64,000 nt of DNA, from contig NZ_POTW01000001.1 in NCBI RefSeq assembly GCF_003236295.1, positions 62,001 through 126,000 of the forward strand, given 5' to 3'. Shown here in pieces: positions 25,299-34,723 of the stretch (position 1 is its first letter; every line of letters begins with the position of its first letter). The notes under the pieces were generated by a model that had not been told where the DNA came from, searched no databases, and saw only the letters and a program-made list of their open reading frames with translations. The position numbers and the translations under genes are program-made. This DNA comes from Jiangella anatolica (lineage in GTDB: Bacteria > Actinomycetota > Actinomycetes > Jiangellales > Jiangellaceae).

Positions 25299-26819
25299 GT
25301 GGATCGTTCTCCGAACGGTGTAGTCGAACCCGTCGTCGCGCTCAGGGACGTGTCCAAGAGCTTCGGCGCCGTGCGGGCGCTGCGCGGCGCCAGACTCGAG
25401 CTGTTCACGGGCGAGGCGCACGCGCTCGTGGGCGAGAACGGCGCGGGCAAGTCGACACTGATCAAGGTGCTGGCGGGGGTCCACCGTCCGGACGGGGGCA
25501 CGGTCGAGCTCGACGGCCAGGCGGTGGAGTTCGGCGGGCCCGGCGACGCCAGGGACGCCGGCATCGCGGTGATCTACCAGGAGCCCACGCTGTTCCCGGA
25601 CCTCTCGGTGGCGGAGAACATCTTCGTCGGCCGGCAGCCGCGCGGCCGGTTCGGCCGGATCGACCGGGCGGCGATGCGGGCGGCGGCCGAGGCGTTGTTC
25701 GCGCGACTCGGCGTGCGCGTCGACCCGGACCGCCCGGCGCGCGGCATGTCCATCGCCGACCAGCAGCTGGTCGAGATCGCCAAGGCCATCTCGACGGACG
25801 CGCGGGTGCTGGTGATGGACGAGCCGACGGCCGCCCTGTCCGGGGTCGAGGTGGAGCGGTTGTTCGCCGTCGCCCGCTCGCTGCGCGACGGCGGCGCGGC
25901 GATCCTGTTCATCTCGCATCGTTTCAACGAGGTCGAGGCGCTCTGCCAGCGGGTCACGGTGATGCGCGACGGCGCGCACATCTCGACCGATCCGTTGTCC
26001 GACGTCACGGTCGACCAGATCGTGCGCCGGATGGTCGGCCGCGACCTCGGCGCCCTCTTCCCGGAGCGGACCGCCGAGCCGGGCGAGGTCGTCCTCGAGG
26101 TCGACGGGCTGAGCAACGAGGGCGTCTACAAGGACGTCTCGTTCGACGTCCGCGCCGGCGAGATCGTCGCGCTCGCCGGCCTCGTGGGCGCCGGCCGCTC
26201 GGAGGTCGCCCGGGCGATCTTCGGCGTCGACGCCCGCACGTCCGGCGCCGTGCGCGTCGCCGGACGCTCGCTGCCGGCCGGCAGGCCGCGCGCGGCCATG
26301 GCGGCCGGGATCGCGCTGGTGCCCGAGGACCGGCGGGAGCAGGGCCTGCTGCTCGACCTGTCGATCACCCGCAACGCCACGCTCCCGCGCACGCGGTCGC
26401 TGGCGACGCTGGGGTTCCTCACCGGCGCCTCCGAGCGGCGCTCGGCGCGGGAGTGGACCGGCCGGCTGCAGACGAAGTACGGCTCGCTCGGCGACCCGGC
26501 CGGCACCCTGTCGGGCGGCAACCAGCAGAAGGTCGTCCTGGCCAAGTGGCTGTCGACGCAGCCGAAGGTGCTGATCGTCGACGAGCCGACGCGCGGCATC
26601 GACATCGGCACGAAGGCCGAAGTGCACCGGCTGATGGCGCAGCTGGCGGCCGAGGGCGTGGCCGTCCTGATGATCTCGTCGGAGCTGCCGGAGGTGCTGG
26701 GGATGGCCGACCGGGTCCTCGTCATGCGGGAAGGGGAGCTCGTGGCGGACCTCCCGCGCGCCGAGGCGACCGAGGAGGCCGTGATGTTCGCGGCCACCGG
26801 GCAGCAGGAGGCGGCATGA
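25299..26819 (+). CDS. rhaT: rhamnose-type sugar ABC importer, double ATPase subunit
   Basis: A 506-residue protein with two ABC domains, as in RbsA/RhaT-type importers. The first Walker A is GENGAGKST (about residue 44). The first half has the [11 protein letters not shown] signature region and [10 protein letters not shown]. The second half has the degenerate GLVGAGRSE, signature [15 protein letters not shown] and [12 protein letters not shown] use GTG 25299, since GGGAGG sits 7 bases before it; the ATG at 25284 overlaps that ribosome site. It is the first gene of a four-gene operon. The sugar is inferred from the binding protein of the same operon; the symbol follows rhizobial rhamnose transport naming. 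Confidence 0.85.
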   Translation: MDRSPNGVVEPVVALRDVSKSFGAVRALRGARLELFTGEAHALVGENGAGKSTLIKVLAGVHRPDGGTVELDGQAVEFGGPGDARDAGIAVIYQEPTLFPDLSVAENIFVGRQPRGRFGRIDRAAMRAAAEALFARLGVRVDPDRPARGMSIADQQLVEIAKAISTDARVLVMDEPTAALSGVEVERLFAVARSLRDGGAAILFISHRFNEVEALCQRVTVMRDGAHISTDPLSDVTVDQIVRRMVGRDLGALFPERTAEPGEVVLEVDGLSNEGVYKDVSFDVRAGEIVALAGLVGAGRSEVARAIFGVDARTSGAVRVAGRSLPAGRPRAAMAAGIALVPEDRREQGLLLDLSITRNATLPRTRSLATLGFLTGASERRSAREWTGRLQTKYGSLGDPAGTLSGGNQQKVVLAKWLSTQPKVLIVDEPTRGIDIGTKAEVHRLMAQLAAEGVAVLMISSELPEVLGMADRVLVMREGELVADLPRAEATEEAVMFAATGQQEAA

Positions 26820-27856
26820 GCCTGCTCTCCCCGCCGGCCGAGGAGCAGTCGCAGACGCGGACCGGGTCGAGCCGGCTCGACGCCGTCCTGCGCTTCCGCG
26901 AGCTCGGCCTCGTGCTGGCCCTGGTCGCCCTCGTCGCGGTGACGACGTCGGCGAACTCCCGGTTCCTGTCCCAGCAGAGCATCCGCGACGTCCTCCTGGC
27001 GACGGCGATCACGCTGCTGCTGGCCTGCGGCATGACGATGGTGGTCCTGACGAAGGGCATCGACCTGTCCGTCGGCTCGGTGCTCGGCCTGTCGGCGTTC
27101 GGGACGGCCACGCTGCTGAGCGAGTACCCGTCCCTGCCATGGCCGGTGGCGGGGCTGGTGGGCGTGGCGCTCGGCGCGGCGTGTGGGGCGGTGAACGGCG
27201 TCGTGATCGCCTACGGCCGGGTTCCCGCGCTCGTGGCGACGCTGGGCACCCTCTACGTGTTCCGCGGCATCGTCTACTTCTGGGCGGGCGGATCGCGGGT
27301 CAACGCCGGCGACCTGCCCCGCGACTTCCTCGACTTCGGCACCGGGCGGCTGCTCGGCGTCCCGTACCTGTTCCTGATCGGCGTGCTCGTCGTTCTGGTC
27401 GTCGGGCAGTACCTGGGCCGCTACCGCGGCGGCCGCGACCTCTACGCGATCGGGTCGAGCGAGGACGCGGCGCGGCTGGCGGGCGTCGCGATCAACCGGC
27501 GCCTGCTGCAGGTATACGTCGCCAGCGGCGCGCTGGCCGGGCTGGGCGGCGTGCTGCACGCGGCGAGGTACGGCACCGTCGACGCGTCGGCCGGCTCGGG
27601 GCTGGAGCTGAACGTCGTCGCGGCCGTCGTGGTCGGCGGGGTCGCGATCTTCGGCGGAAGTGGGACGGTCTACGGCGCCGCGCTCGGCGCGCTGCTGCTG
27701 ACCGTCATCAACAACGCCCTGCCCGTCCTCGGCATCGACCAGTTCTGGCAGCGCGCGATCGTCGGCGCGCTGATCATCGCGGCGATCGCGCTGGACCGGC
27801 TGGTCGCGGTGCGCGTCGGCCGGTCGCTACGGAGGAAGGACTCCCATGTCGGCTGA
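26816..27856 (+). CDS. rhaP: rhamnose-type sugar ABC importer, permease
   Basis: A 346-residue integral membrane protein of the RbsC/BPD-transp-2 family with about ten transmembrane segments. Landmarks are [20 protein letters not shown] (residues about 62-81), [35 protein letters not shown] and the [15 protein letters not shown] stretch. It would form half of the transport channel. The ATG overlaps the stop of the ATPase gene (ATGA). The downstream permease gene starts 11 bases before this one ends. Confidence 0.85.
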   Translation: MSLLSPPAEEQSQTRTGSSRLDAVLRFRELGLVLALVALVAVTTSANSRFLSQQSIRDVLLATAITLLLACGMTMVVLTKGIDLSVGSVLGLSAFGTATLLSEYPSLPWPVAGLVGVALGAACGAVNGVVIAYGRVPALVATLGTLYVFRGIVYFWAGGSRVNAGDLPRDFLDFGTGRLLGVPYLFLIGVLVVLVVGQYLGRYRGGRDLYAIGSSEDAARLAGVAINRRLLQVYVASGALAGLGGVLHAARYGTVDASAGSGLELNVVAAVVVGGVAIFGGSGTVYGAALGALLLTVINNALPVLGIDQFWQRAIVGALIIAAIALDRLVAVRVGRSLRRKDSHVG

Positions 27857-28898
27857 ACCCGCGCGGACCCGGCTGTCACTGGGCCGGCTGGCCACCTGGG
27901 ACGTCGGCGTCGTGATCGTCACGGTCCTGACGATCGTCGTCGCGGCCGGCGCCGTCGAGCACTTCGGCACCACCCGCAACTTCGGCTTCCTGGTCCTGGA
28001 CCTGGCGCCGATCCTGCTGCTGGCGCTGCCGATGACGCTGATCATCGTGACCGGCGAGATCGATCTCTCGGTCGCGAGCATGGTCGGCCTGACCAGCTCG
28101 CTCATGGGCGTGCTCTGGAACAACGGCGTGCCGCTGGAGACGATCATGCCGGTCTGCGTCCTCGTCGGCGCGGTGCTCGGCGCGGTCAACGGCTTCCTCG
28201 TGACGGGGCTGGGCCTGCCGTCGCTGGCGGTGACGATCGGCACGCTCGCGCTCTACCGCGGGCTGTCGTTCGTGCTGCTGGGCAACACCGCCGTCGCCGA
28301 CTTCCCGCGCGACCACACCGCCTGGGCGATCGGCTCGATCGGCGAGTCGTGGCTGCCCAACGTCGTCATCCCGATCGTCGCGCTGGTGGCCGTCTTCGTC
28401 GTCGTGCTGCATGCGACGCCGATCGGTAGATCGGTCTACGCCGCCGGGGCGAACCCGACCGCGGCGGCCTTCTCCGGCATCGCCGTCGGGCGGCTGAAGT
28501 TCTGGCTCTACGTCACGTCGGGCACGGTCGCGGGCCTCGTGGGCGTGTTCTGGACCCTGCGGTTCTCCAGCGCCCGGGCCGACAACGCCGACGGGCTGGA
28601 GCTGACCGTCGTCGCGGCGGTGCTGCTCGGCGGCGTCTCCATCTTCGGCGGCCGGGGCACGCTGCCCGGCGTCGTGGCCGGCGTGGTGCTGCTCGCCTCG
28701 TTGCAGAACGCGCTCCGGCTGGCCGACGTGTCGACCGAGGCCCTGACCGTGGTGACCGGCTCCTTGCTCATCGTCTCCGTCCTCGCCCCCAACCTCACGA
28801 GCGCGATCCGCTCCGCGGCGCATCGCAGGCGGCGACCCCGTCCGCCGGACGAACCCATGCACCTGCTCTCACCGAAGCGAGAAAGGACAGCATCATGA
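27846..28898 (+). CDS. rhaQ: rhamnose-type sugar ABC importer, second permease
   Basis: A 350-residue permease of the same family as its neighbour but clearly diverged. It has ALPMTLIIVTGEIDLSVASM (about residues 59-78), LGLPSLAVTIGTLALYRGLS and YAAGANPTAAAFSGIAVGRL. Two distinct RbsC-type permeases in one operon fit rhamnose and AI-2 importers, which use heterodimeric channels. The C-terminal tail is short, basic and cytoplasmic. RBS GGAGG is inside the preceding gene; the stop overlaps the ATG of the binding protein. Confidence 0.85.
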   Translation: MSAEPARTRLSLGRLATWDVGVVIVTVLTIVVAAGAVEHFGTTRNFGFLVLDLAPILLLALPMTLIIVTGEIDLSVASMVGLTSSLMGVLWNNGVPLETIMPVCVLVGAVLGAVNGFLVTGLGLPSLAVTIGTLALYRGLSFVLLGNTAVADFPRDHTAWAIGSIGESWLPNVVIPIVALVAVFVVVLHATPIGRSVYAAGANPTAAAFSGIAVGRLKFWLYVTSGTVAGLVGVFWTLRFSSARADNADGLELTVVAAVLLGGVSIFGGRGTLPGVVAGVVLLASLQNALRLADVSTEALTVVTGSLLIVSVLAPNLTSAIRSAAHRRRRPRPPDEPMHLLSPKRERTAS

Positions 28899-29989
28899 AG
28901 ACCAGCCGACTGCCGCTCCGCGGCCGGTTCGCACCGGTCGCCCTGGGCCTCACCCTGGCGCTGACCCTGGCCGCCTGTGGCGGCACCACCCAGGACGACG
29001 CCGACGACGAGGCGACCGCCGGCGGCGACGAGCCGGCGGCGACGGCCGACGCCGGCGGCGAGTTCGAGACCGGCCTGAGCATCGCCATGCTGCCCAAGTC
29101 GGTCAACAACCCCTACTTCGAGGCGTCCAGCACGGGCGCCGAGACCGCCGTCGGCGACCTCGAGGGCGAGTACGAGTACACCGGCCCGTCAGACACGTCG
29201 GCGTCGTCGCAGGTCAGCTACATCAACACGCTGAGCCAGCAGGCCGCGGACGTCATCCTGCTCTCCGCCAACGACCCGAACGCGCTGTGCTCGTCACTGG
29301 AGCAGGCCCGGGCCGCCGGCACCTCGGTCGTCACGTTCGACTCCGACGTCGACCCGAGCTGCCGCGACGCGTTCGTCAGCCAGGTCGACGGCGCCGAGGT
29401 CGGCCGCACGCTGATCGAGATGATGTCCGAGCAGATCGGCGGCGAGGGCCAGATCGCGATCCTGTCGGCGACGGCCAACGCGACGAACCAGAACGCCTGG
29501 ATCGCGGTCATCGAGGACGAGCTCGCGAACAACCCCGACTACGCGAACATGGAGCTGGTCACGACCGTGTACGGCGACGACGAGGACGAGAAGTCGTTCC
29601 AGGAGACTCAGGGCCTGCTGCAGGCCAACCCGGAGCTCAAGGGGATCATCTCGCCCACGACGGTCGGCATCGCGGCGGCCGCGCGCTATCTGCAGGGCTC
29701 GGAGTACAAGGGCCAGATCGCGCTGACCGGCCTCGGGACGCCGAACCAGATGCGCGAGTTCGTCAAGGACGAGACCGTCACCGAGTTCGCCCTCTGGGAC
29801 CCGACGGCGCTCGGCGAGCTCGCCGCCTACGCCGGCGCCGCCGTCGCCTCCGGCATCATCACCGGCGCCGAGGGCGAGACCTTCACCGCCGGCGAGCTGG
29901 GCGAGTACACCGTCGGCGCCGACGGCGTCATCGTGCTTGGCCCGCCGACGCGGTTCAACGCCGGCAACATCGACGATTTCGACTTCTGA
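28895..29989 (+). CDS. rhaS: rhamnose-type sugar ABC importer, binding lipoprotein
   Basis: A 364-residue lipoprotein (lipobox LTLAAC, Cys 28) followed by an Asp/Glu/Ala-rich linker to about residue 55. The sugar-binding fold then opens with LSIAMLPKSVNNPYFEASST. Stretches such as ISPTTVGIAAAARYL, LTGLGTPNQMREFVKDETV and LGPPTRFNAGNIDDFDF match my memory of rhizobial RhaS rather than RbsB. The closest other group is the AI-2 binder LsrB, so AI-2 or another deoxy sugar remains possible. Unlike the usual order, the gene is last in the operon. No rhamnose isomerase, kinase or mutarotase gene is present in the window. Confidence 0.8.
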   Translation: MKTSRLPLRGRFAPVALGLTLALTLAACGGTTQDDADDEATAGGDEPAATADAGGEFETGLSIAMLPKSVNNPYFEASSTGAETAVGDLEGEYEYTGPSDTSASSQVSYINTLSQQAADVILLSANDPNALCSSLEQARAAGTSVVTFDSDVDPSCRDAFVSQVDGAEVGRTLIEMMSEQIGGEGQIAILSATANATNQNAWIAVIEDELANNPDYANMELVTTVYGDDEDEKSFQETQGLLQANPELKGIISPTTVGIAAAARYLQGSEYKGQIALTGLGTPNQMREFVKDETVTEFALWDPTALGELAAYAGAAVASGIITGAEGETFTAGELGEYTVGADGVIVLGPPTRFNAGNIDDFDF

Positions 29990-29997
29990 CGGCGGGA

Positions 29998-30013
29998 CCC
30001 CGTCACGACGGGG
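29998..30013. terminator. bidirectional hairpin between convergent genes
   Basis: CCCCGTC and GACGGGG lie 2 bases apart; the folded stem is effectively CCCCG/CGGGG with a 6-base loop. It is located between the rhamnose-importer operon and the convergent esterase gene, overlapping the last bases of the latter. Without a T-run it is only a candidate terminator. Confidence 0.4.
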
Positions 30014-31343
30014 ACCGCTGCTCGAACAGCCAGTCGAGGATCGTGTCGTTGGTGTAGGTCGGGATCCAGGAGCCGTGGCTGAACAGGGGCGTCGTGCTGG
30101 CCGGGAAGGTGGTGAACAGGTGCCGGCTGCCGGCCGCCGACGCTCGAGCGCGGGCGTCGGCGGCGTTCGCCTCCTGCGCCGCGTCCGGCGCGGTGCCCGG
30201 CCACTCGCTCCACGTGACCGGGAGGCCGGCGGCCTCCAGCGCGGTGAAGATGCGGAAGTCCGACCCGGGCGCGTCGTAGCGCACGATGAAGTCGTCGGCC
30301 GAGTGCAGCGCCCAGATCGGCAGGTCGCCGAGGGTGGCGACGGCGGCCGCCTCGTCGCCGGCGCCGCAGACCAGCAGTGCGCCGGCGAACAGGCCGCGGT
30401 GCTCGGGCAGCAGCGCCCAGGATCCGTACGAGCCCATCGACAGGCCGGTCAGGTACACCCGGCTCGGGTCGATCTCCGGATGCTCGGCGATCGTCGACCG
30501 CACCAGGTCGACGACCGCCGCCTGCGCCTCGGGCCGCCACCAGCCACCGGCGCCGGGCGCGGCCTGGGCGGCCTGCGGCGAGAGCACGAAGGAGGGGTGC
30601 CGCGCCTGCCGGTCCGGGTGGGCGAACGCGACGGAGATCTGGTTGCCGGCGATCTGCGCGAAGTTGTCCGAGCCGCTCTCGCCGTGCCCGTGCAACGTCA
30701 CGACCAGCGGATACTGCCGGCCCGGCCGGGTCCTCGGGCTGAACAGGCGGTACGGCAGCGTCGTGCCGGACGGCGCGGCGAAGCTGCCGGCGGCGTAGTC
30801 GTCGACGATCGGGTTGCGCACGCCGCTGCTGGCGACCGGCTGCGGATCGGCCGCCAGCGTCTGCGACGGCGCCACGATGTCCTCGACCTGCCTCACCTCG
30901 TAGGCGCCGGTGAGGTCGTAGAAGCGGGTGAAGGTCTGGTTGTAGGCGCCCGCCGCGAGCGGGTCGGCCGGGTCGAGCTCGAGGACGATGTAGCGGCCGG
31001 GGCGCTGCCGCTCGGCGACCTCCGGCGCGTTGGTGCTGTAGGCGTCGACGACGGTGCGCACGCCGATGCGGGGCTCGGCGCCGGGGCGGGCGAGCGTCAC
31101 CGCGACGTCGAAGGCGTCCTCGTCGACGTCGGTGCGGCCGAGGCGGACGATGCCGTCGTACTCGATCGCCACGGCGACGACCTTGTAGCCGACCGGCGTC
31201 ACCTCGGTGATGACGGTCGCGTCGACGGCCCGTACGTCGCGGCCGCCGTCCGGCGCCGCCGTCGCCGCGGTTCCCGTGGCCGCGGCGCCGCCGGCCACGA
31301 GCGCCAGGGCCAGCCCGGCGCGGAGGATGATCGAACCCTGCAC
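30003..31343 (-). CDS. exported esterase of the PHB-depolymerase/CE1-like type
   Basis: A 446-residue exported hydrolase. GTG 31343 follows GAGAGGAG and opens a Sec signal (ILRAGLALALVAGGAAATGT, cleavage near residue 30). Residues about 35-200 form an Ig-like N-terminal domain of the sort preceding EstA-type esterases. The alpha/beta hydrolase domain follows, with oxyanion region LHGHGESGSDNF, nucleophile elbow LTGLSMGSYGS and probable acid Asp in HSADDFIVRY. Likely substrates are acyl or feruloyl esters on polysaccharides. It is the last gene of a minus-strand operon with the two nucleoside-hydrolase-like proteins. A longer in-frame opening upstream overlaps those genes and is not used. Confidence 0.82.
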   Translation of the reverse strand: MQGSIILRAGLALALVAGGAAATGTAATAAPDGGRDVRAVDATVITEVTPVGYKVVAVAIEYDGIVRLGRTDVDEDAFDVAVTLARPGAEPRIGVRTVVDAYSTNAPEVAERQRPGRYIVLELDPADPLAAGAYNQTFTRFYDLTGAYEVRQVEDIVAPSQTLAADPQPVASSGVRNPIVDDYAAGSFAAPSGTTLPYRLFSPRTRPGRQYPLVVTLHGHGESGSDNFAQIAGNQISVAFAHPDRQARHPSFVLSPQAAQAAPGAGGWWRPEAQAAVVDLVRSTIAEHPEIDPSRVYLTGLSMGSYGSWALLPEHRGLFAGALLVCGAGDEAAAVATLGDLPIWALHSADDFIVRYDAPGSDFRIFTALEAAGLPVTWSEWPGTAPDAAQEANAADARARASAAGSRHLFTTFPASTTPLFSHGSWIPTYTNDTILDWLFEQRSPS

Positions 31344-31362
31344 TGTCCGCTCCTCTCGTGGT

Positions 31363-31395
31363 GCCGGCCGGGCCACGTGGGGTGACCCGGCCGGC
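31363..31395 (-). terminator. intercistronic hairpin upstream of the esterase gene
   Basis: GCCGGCCGGG and CCCGGCCGGC pair perfectly (10 bp) around a 13-base loop. It lies between the stop of the DUF1593 gene at 31403 and the esterase RBS, so it may lower or protect expression within the operon instead of ending it. Confidence 0.45.
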
Positions 31396-31402
31396 GCGGG
31401 GA

Positions 31403-32989
31403 TCAGTTCTGCGCGCAGCCGCCCGGCCCGCCGGGGCCCATCGGGTCGCGCTGGTCGGCGACGGTCACGACGACGCGCTGGTAGTGCGTGAGCGCCGGGG
31501 TGCCGTCGTCGGTGGCCTCCATGATGAGGTGGATGGTCTGGCCGGGCTGGGCGTCGGCGGGCACCCGGAACCGGGTGACGCCGCCGGGGTTGGTGGTGAG
31601 CTCGACCGTGCCCGGGTAGGTGCCGGCCTCGCGGTACTGCCACCACTCGACGGTGACGGCGTCGCCGTCGCGGTCGGTGGCCCGCGGGTTCAGCACGACC
31701 GGCTGGCCGGGCCGGCGGGTGAGGTCCAGGCCCTGCGCGACGCAGGTGCGCGGCGCGTGGTTGGTCTCGTCGACGCCCTTGACCGTCCACTGCATGCGGG
31801 CGGCGAAGTCGTTCTGGAAGTCGGAGAACCAGCGCGCGGCCGGGTAGTCGCGCGGGGTGGCGCCGGTCTCGTCGGCGTCCAGCGCGCCCCGGTTGGACCA
31901 CCGGTTCGGGTCGGTCGGGCTGACGATCTGCCGGCCGCCCCAGCCGCCCCAGCGCGGGTCCTGCCAGTTGCGCAGCCCGTTGTCGATCAGCAGCGCGAAG
32001 TTGGAGGAGTCGCCCTCGGAGATCCACGAGCCCTTCGCCTGCGGCGGCGTCCAGACCAGGTAGCCCATCGCCCGCAGCTCGTCGGCGGTGTAGCCGGACA
32101 GCCCGAAGTAGTCCTCGTCGTCGAACCCGGCCGCCATCTGCTTGCCGTCGCCCCAGACCCGATAGGCCGCACCCATAGGGCCGACGTCGGAGACGTTCGC
32201 CTTCGTCCACTCCGGCGAGTGGTAGAACGCGTCGGCCGGCTTGGCGACGCCGCGCGAGCCGTAGCCCCAGATCGACGTCGCGACCTCGCGGTTCTGCAGG
32301 TCCGGCCAGTTCGGCTTGATGTAGGTGGCGAATGTGGTGTCCTGCTGGCCGAAGCTGGTGAGGACCGCCTTGTCGACGACCTTCTGGTAGATCTCGTCCC
32401 ACTGCGGCGTGCCGCGGTACTCGTCCTCGATCGACTTCAGCGCCCGCGCGATGGTGTTCGGGCCGCCCCACGCCTGCAGGAACACCTGGCCGGGCTCGTC
32501 GTCGAGCAGGACCTCCTTGATCAGGTCCGAGCCCGGGGTGTCGGCGGCCATGTCGCCGACGTTGACGATGTTGCCGGTGCGGATGAGCGAGCGCAGGTGC
32601 GCCGGCGTCGGGTAGTTCGCGTCGTGCTGGACGAGGTTCGGGTAGACCTCCGCGTAGGCGTCGACCGCCTCGTCGATGTGCAGCCGGGCGCCGGGCACGG
32701 GCCAGCGATGCGGCGCCAGGCCGATCGCCGGGTCGCCGAGATAGTGGTGCTGGCTGGCCGAGTACACCAGCCCGACCAGGTTGATCTCGTTGCTGTAGAG
32801 CAGCATCCGCAGCATGGAGTTGAGGTCGTCCAGCTCCGGGTCGGTGGTGACGATCGTGCGCGGCGGCGCGATCGGCGCGGACGGCGACGGCGCCGGCGGG
32901 GCGGCGGTCGCGGGGGCCGCCGCGGCGACGAGGCCGAGGACGGCGACGCCGGCGACGAGTGCGCGGCGTAAGCGGGTGCGGTGGTTCAC
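31403..32989 (-). CDS. exported Sde182-type nucleoside-hydrolase-like protein (DUF1593), copy A
   Basis: A 528-residue exported protein. GTG 32989 follows GGAGG and starts a Sec signal (RRALVAGVAVLGLVAAAAPA). Residues about 45-330 match the Sde182 nucleoside-hydrolase-like domain. The metal/sugar motif at its start reads TTDPELDD. It keeps three of the four Asp of the nucleoside-hydrolase signature DxDxxxDD, with the first replaced by Thr. From about residue 410 an Ig-like C-terminal domain follows (PGQPVVLNPRATDRDGDAV), then a Gly-rich tail. Family members are reported as cellulose-binding; catalysis is unproven. It lies 26 bases after copy B and is probably co-regulated with the divergent kinase operon. 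Confidence 0.85.
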   Translation of the reverse strand: MNHRTRLRRALVAGVAVLGLVAAAAPATAAPPAPSPSAPIAPPRTIVTTDPELDDLNSMLRMLLYSNEINLVGLVYSASQHHYLGDPAIGLAPHRWPVPGARLHIDEAVDAYAEVYPNLVQHDANYPTPAHLRSLIRTGNIVNVGDMAADTPGSDLIKEVLLDDEPGQVFLQAWGGPNTIARALKSIEDEYRGTPQWDEIYQKVVDKAVLTSFGQQDTTFATYIKPNWPDLQNREVATSIWGYGSRGVAKPADAFYHSPEWTKANVSDVGPMGAAYRVWGDGKQMAAGFDDEDYFGLSGYTADELRAMGYLVWTPPQAKGSWISEGDSSNFALLIDNGLRNWQDPRWGGWGGRQIVSPTDPNRWSNRGALDADETGATPRDYPAARWFSDFQNDFAARMQWTVKGVDETNHAPRTCVAQGLDLTRRPGQPVVLNPRATDRDGDAVTVEWWQYREAGTYPGTVELTTNPGGVTRFRVPADAQPGQTIHLIMEATDDGTPALTHYQRVVVTVADQRDPMGPGGPGGCAQN

Positions 32990-33015
32990 TGGTACCTCCG
33001 TATGGACGGGTCGGG

Positions 33016-34572
33016 TCAGCGGACGGTGACGATGACGCGCTGGTAGTGCGTCAGCGCGGGGGAGCCGTCGTCGGTGGCCTCGAGGATCAGATGGATGGTC
33101 TGGCCGGGCCGGGCGTCGGCGGGCACGCGGAATCGGGTGACGCCGGCGGGGCTCGTGGTCAGCTCGACGGTGCCGGGGTAGGTGCCGGCCTCGCGGTACT
33201 GCCACCAGTCGACGGTGACGGCGTCGCCGTCCGGGTCGGTGACCCGCGGGGTGAGGACGACCGGCTGGCCGGGCTTGCGGGTGAGGTCGAGGCCCTGCGG
33301 GACCCGGGCGCGCGGGTTGTGGTTGGCAGCGGCGAAGTCGCTGACACCCCAGTCGGCGCGGGCGGCGAAGTCGTTCTGGATGGCCCGGACCCAGCGGGTC
33401 TGCGGGTAGCTGCGGTCGTTCTGCCCGGTGAAGGGGTTGAGGTCTGAGGTGTCGAGCCAGCCGTAGCCGACCTCGGCGAACCGGCCACCCCAGCCGCCCC
33501 ACGTGGGGTTCTCCTGCGCACGCAGCCCGTTGAAGTCGAGCAGGTGCAGGAACGCGGGGGAGTCGCCCTCGGAGATGAAGTCGTACCGGTCGTACTGCTC
33601 GTACTGCCCGCCGGGCGCGATCGACTCCGCGGTCCAGCGGATGTCGCGGTCCTCGCCGGGCACCGGCTTCTCGTCGCCGTAGGTCCGGTACCGCTCGAGC
33701 AGGTTCCCGTGGCCCTCGAGGAAGTTCGACAGCATGTAGTCGCCCCGCAGGAGGTGCTGGTCCGGGCCCGGCACGGTGCGGTCCCAGGCGTAGGCGAAGC
33801 TCCAGAACTGGCTCTGGTTGTCGATGATCCGGACGTCCGGCCAGGTCGGCCGGATGTAGTCGGCCAGCGTGTTGTCCTGGTTGAGGATGTTGTAGATCAC
33901 CAGCTTGTCCGAGATCTGCTCCTGCAGCGCCGCCCATCCCGGCGTGCCTGCGTGGTCCAGTTCGATCGACCGCAGCGCCCGCGCGAGCGTGTTCAGGCCG
34001 CCCCAGGTCTGGACGTAGACCGGGCCTGGCTCGTCGTCGATCAGCACCGACTTGATGAGGTCCGACCCCTCGGTGTCCTTCGACATGTCGCCGCTCCAGT
34101 CGACGTTGCCGATCCGGTAGATGCTGCGCAGGTAGTCGGGCGTGGGGTAGCCGTCGGCGTGCCGGACGAGGTTCGGGTAGATCTCCTCGTACCGGTCGAT
34201 GTACTCGTCGACCCACTCCGTGCCGGTCCAGCGCCAGGGCTCGGTGCAGGGGCCGCGGCCGGCCCAGCCGCCGCACGCCGTGGGACCGGCTGGCGCGTCG
34301 GGGTCCTCGCCGCGCCAGTGGAAGATCGAGCTGGAGTAGACGATGCCCTCGAGGTCGAACTCGTTCGCGTAGTACAGGAAGCGGATGAACGAGTCCATGT
34401 CGTCCACCTCGCCGTCCTGCGTGATGATCGTGCGCGGCTTCGGCGCCGGGGAGCCGGCCGGCTCCCCGGCCGGCTCCCCGGACGCGGTGACGCCGCCCAG
34501 CCCCAGTGGGGCCAGCAGGCCGGCCAGGGCGGCGCCCAGGACGATCCGGCGCAGCCGCCTGTTGTCGCTCAT
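33016..34572 (-). CDS. exported Sde182-type nucleoside-hydrolase-like protein (DUF1593), copy B
   Basis: A 518-residue paralogue of copy A, first in the minus-strand operon. ATG 34572 is chosen because GAGGAGGG lies 5 bases upstream; the open frame continues further without a ribosome site. A signal peptide (RIVLGAALAGLLAPLGLGGV) is followed by a Glu-Pro-Ala-Gly repeat linker. The nucleoside-hydrolase-like domain begins at about 48 with ITQDGEVDDMDS, again keeping DxxxDD. The Ig-like C-terminal domain begins at about 417. That domain is about 85 percent identical to copy A, whereas the catalytic-type domains are visibly much more different. Predicted to act outside the cell on a furanosyl substrate (inference). 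Confidence 0.85.
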   Translation of the reverse strand: MSDNRRLRRIVLGAALAGLLAPLGLGGVTASGEPAGEPAGSPAPKPRTIITQDGEVDDMDSFIRFLYYANEFDLEGIVYSSSIFHWRGEDPDAPAGPTACGGWAGRGPCTEPWRWTGTEWVDEYIDRYEEIYPNLVRHADGYPTPDYLRSIYRIGNVDWSGDMSKDTEGSDLIKSVLIDDEPGPVYVQTWGGLNTLARALRSIELDHAGTPGWAALQEQISDKLVIYNILNQDNTLADYIRPTWPDVRIIDNQSQFWSFAYAWDRTVPGPDQHLLRGDYMLSNFLEGHGNLLERYRTYGDEKPVPGEDRDIRWTAESIAPGGQYEQYDRYDFISEGDSPAFLHLLDFNGLRAQENPTWGGWGGRFAEVGYGWLDTSDLNPFTGQNDRSYPQTRWVRAIQNDFAARADWGVSDFAAANHNPRARVPQGLDLTRKPGQPVVLTPRVTDPDGDAVTVDWWQYREAGTYPGTVELTTSPAGVTRFRVPADARPGQTIHLILEATDDGSPALTHYQRVIVTVR

Positions 34573-34628
34573 CGTGCCCTCCTCATGCGCTGGTCTTCGG
34601 TGACCGCTGACGGGGTGGAGCGAGCGTG

Positions 34629-34696
34629 CTGAATAGAATTTCAAGCCTGCAAAGAGATGTCTCAGACATTAATCGCTCGTTGCCGCGACGTGTCAA
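34629..34696 (-). promoter_or_regulatory. promoter and operators of the exported-protein operon
   Basis: On the minus strand, TTGACA (34696-34691) is followed after 18 bases by TTAATG (or after 19 by TAATGT, 34671-34666). The -10 overlaps a perfect palindrome, ATGTCT-C-AGACAT (34657-34669). About 15 bases past the predicted start lies TTGAAATTCTATTCAG (34644-34629). This differs by one base from the element in the divergent promoter. Confidence 0.7.
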
Positions 34697-34723
34697 GACC
34701 GGGATCGGGGTTGCCGCGAATGC

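Noticed and set aside
30003-32471. A continuous minus-strand frame fusing the esterase with sequence across the DUF1593 gene.
   Set aside because: The extra N-terminal part is out of frame with the DUF1593 protein and matches nothing; a signal peptide with ribosome site at 31343 marks the real start. The same applies to the long frame at 31403-34276.
34440-34485. Short direct repeats (CCGGCCGGCTCC units) looking like a micro-repeat array.
   Set aside because: They encode the Glu-Pro-Ala-Gly linker repeats after the signal peptide of a DUF1593 protein; too few and too short for a CRISPR or regulatory array.
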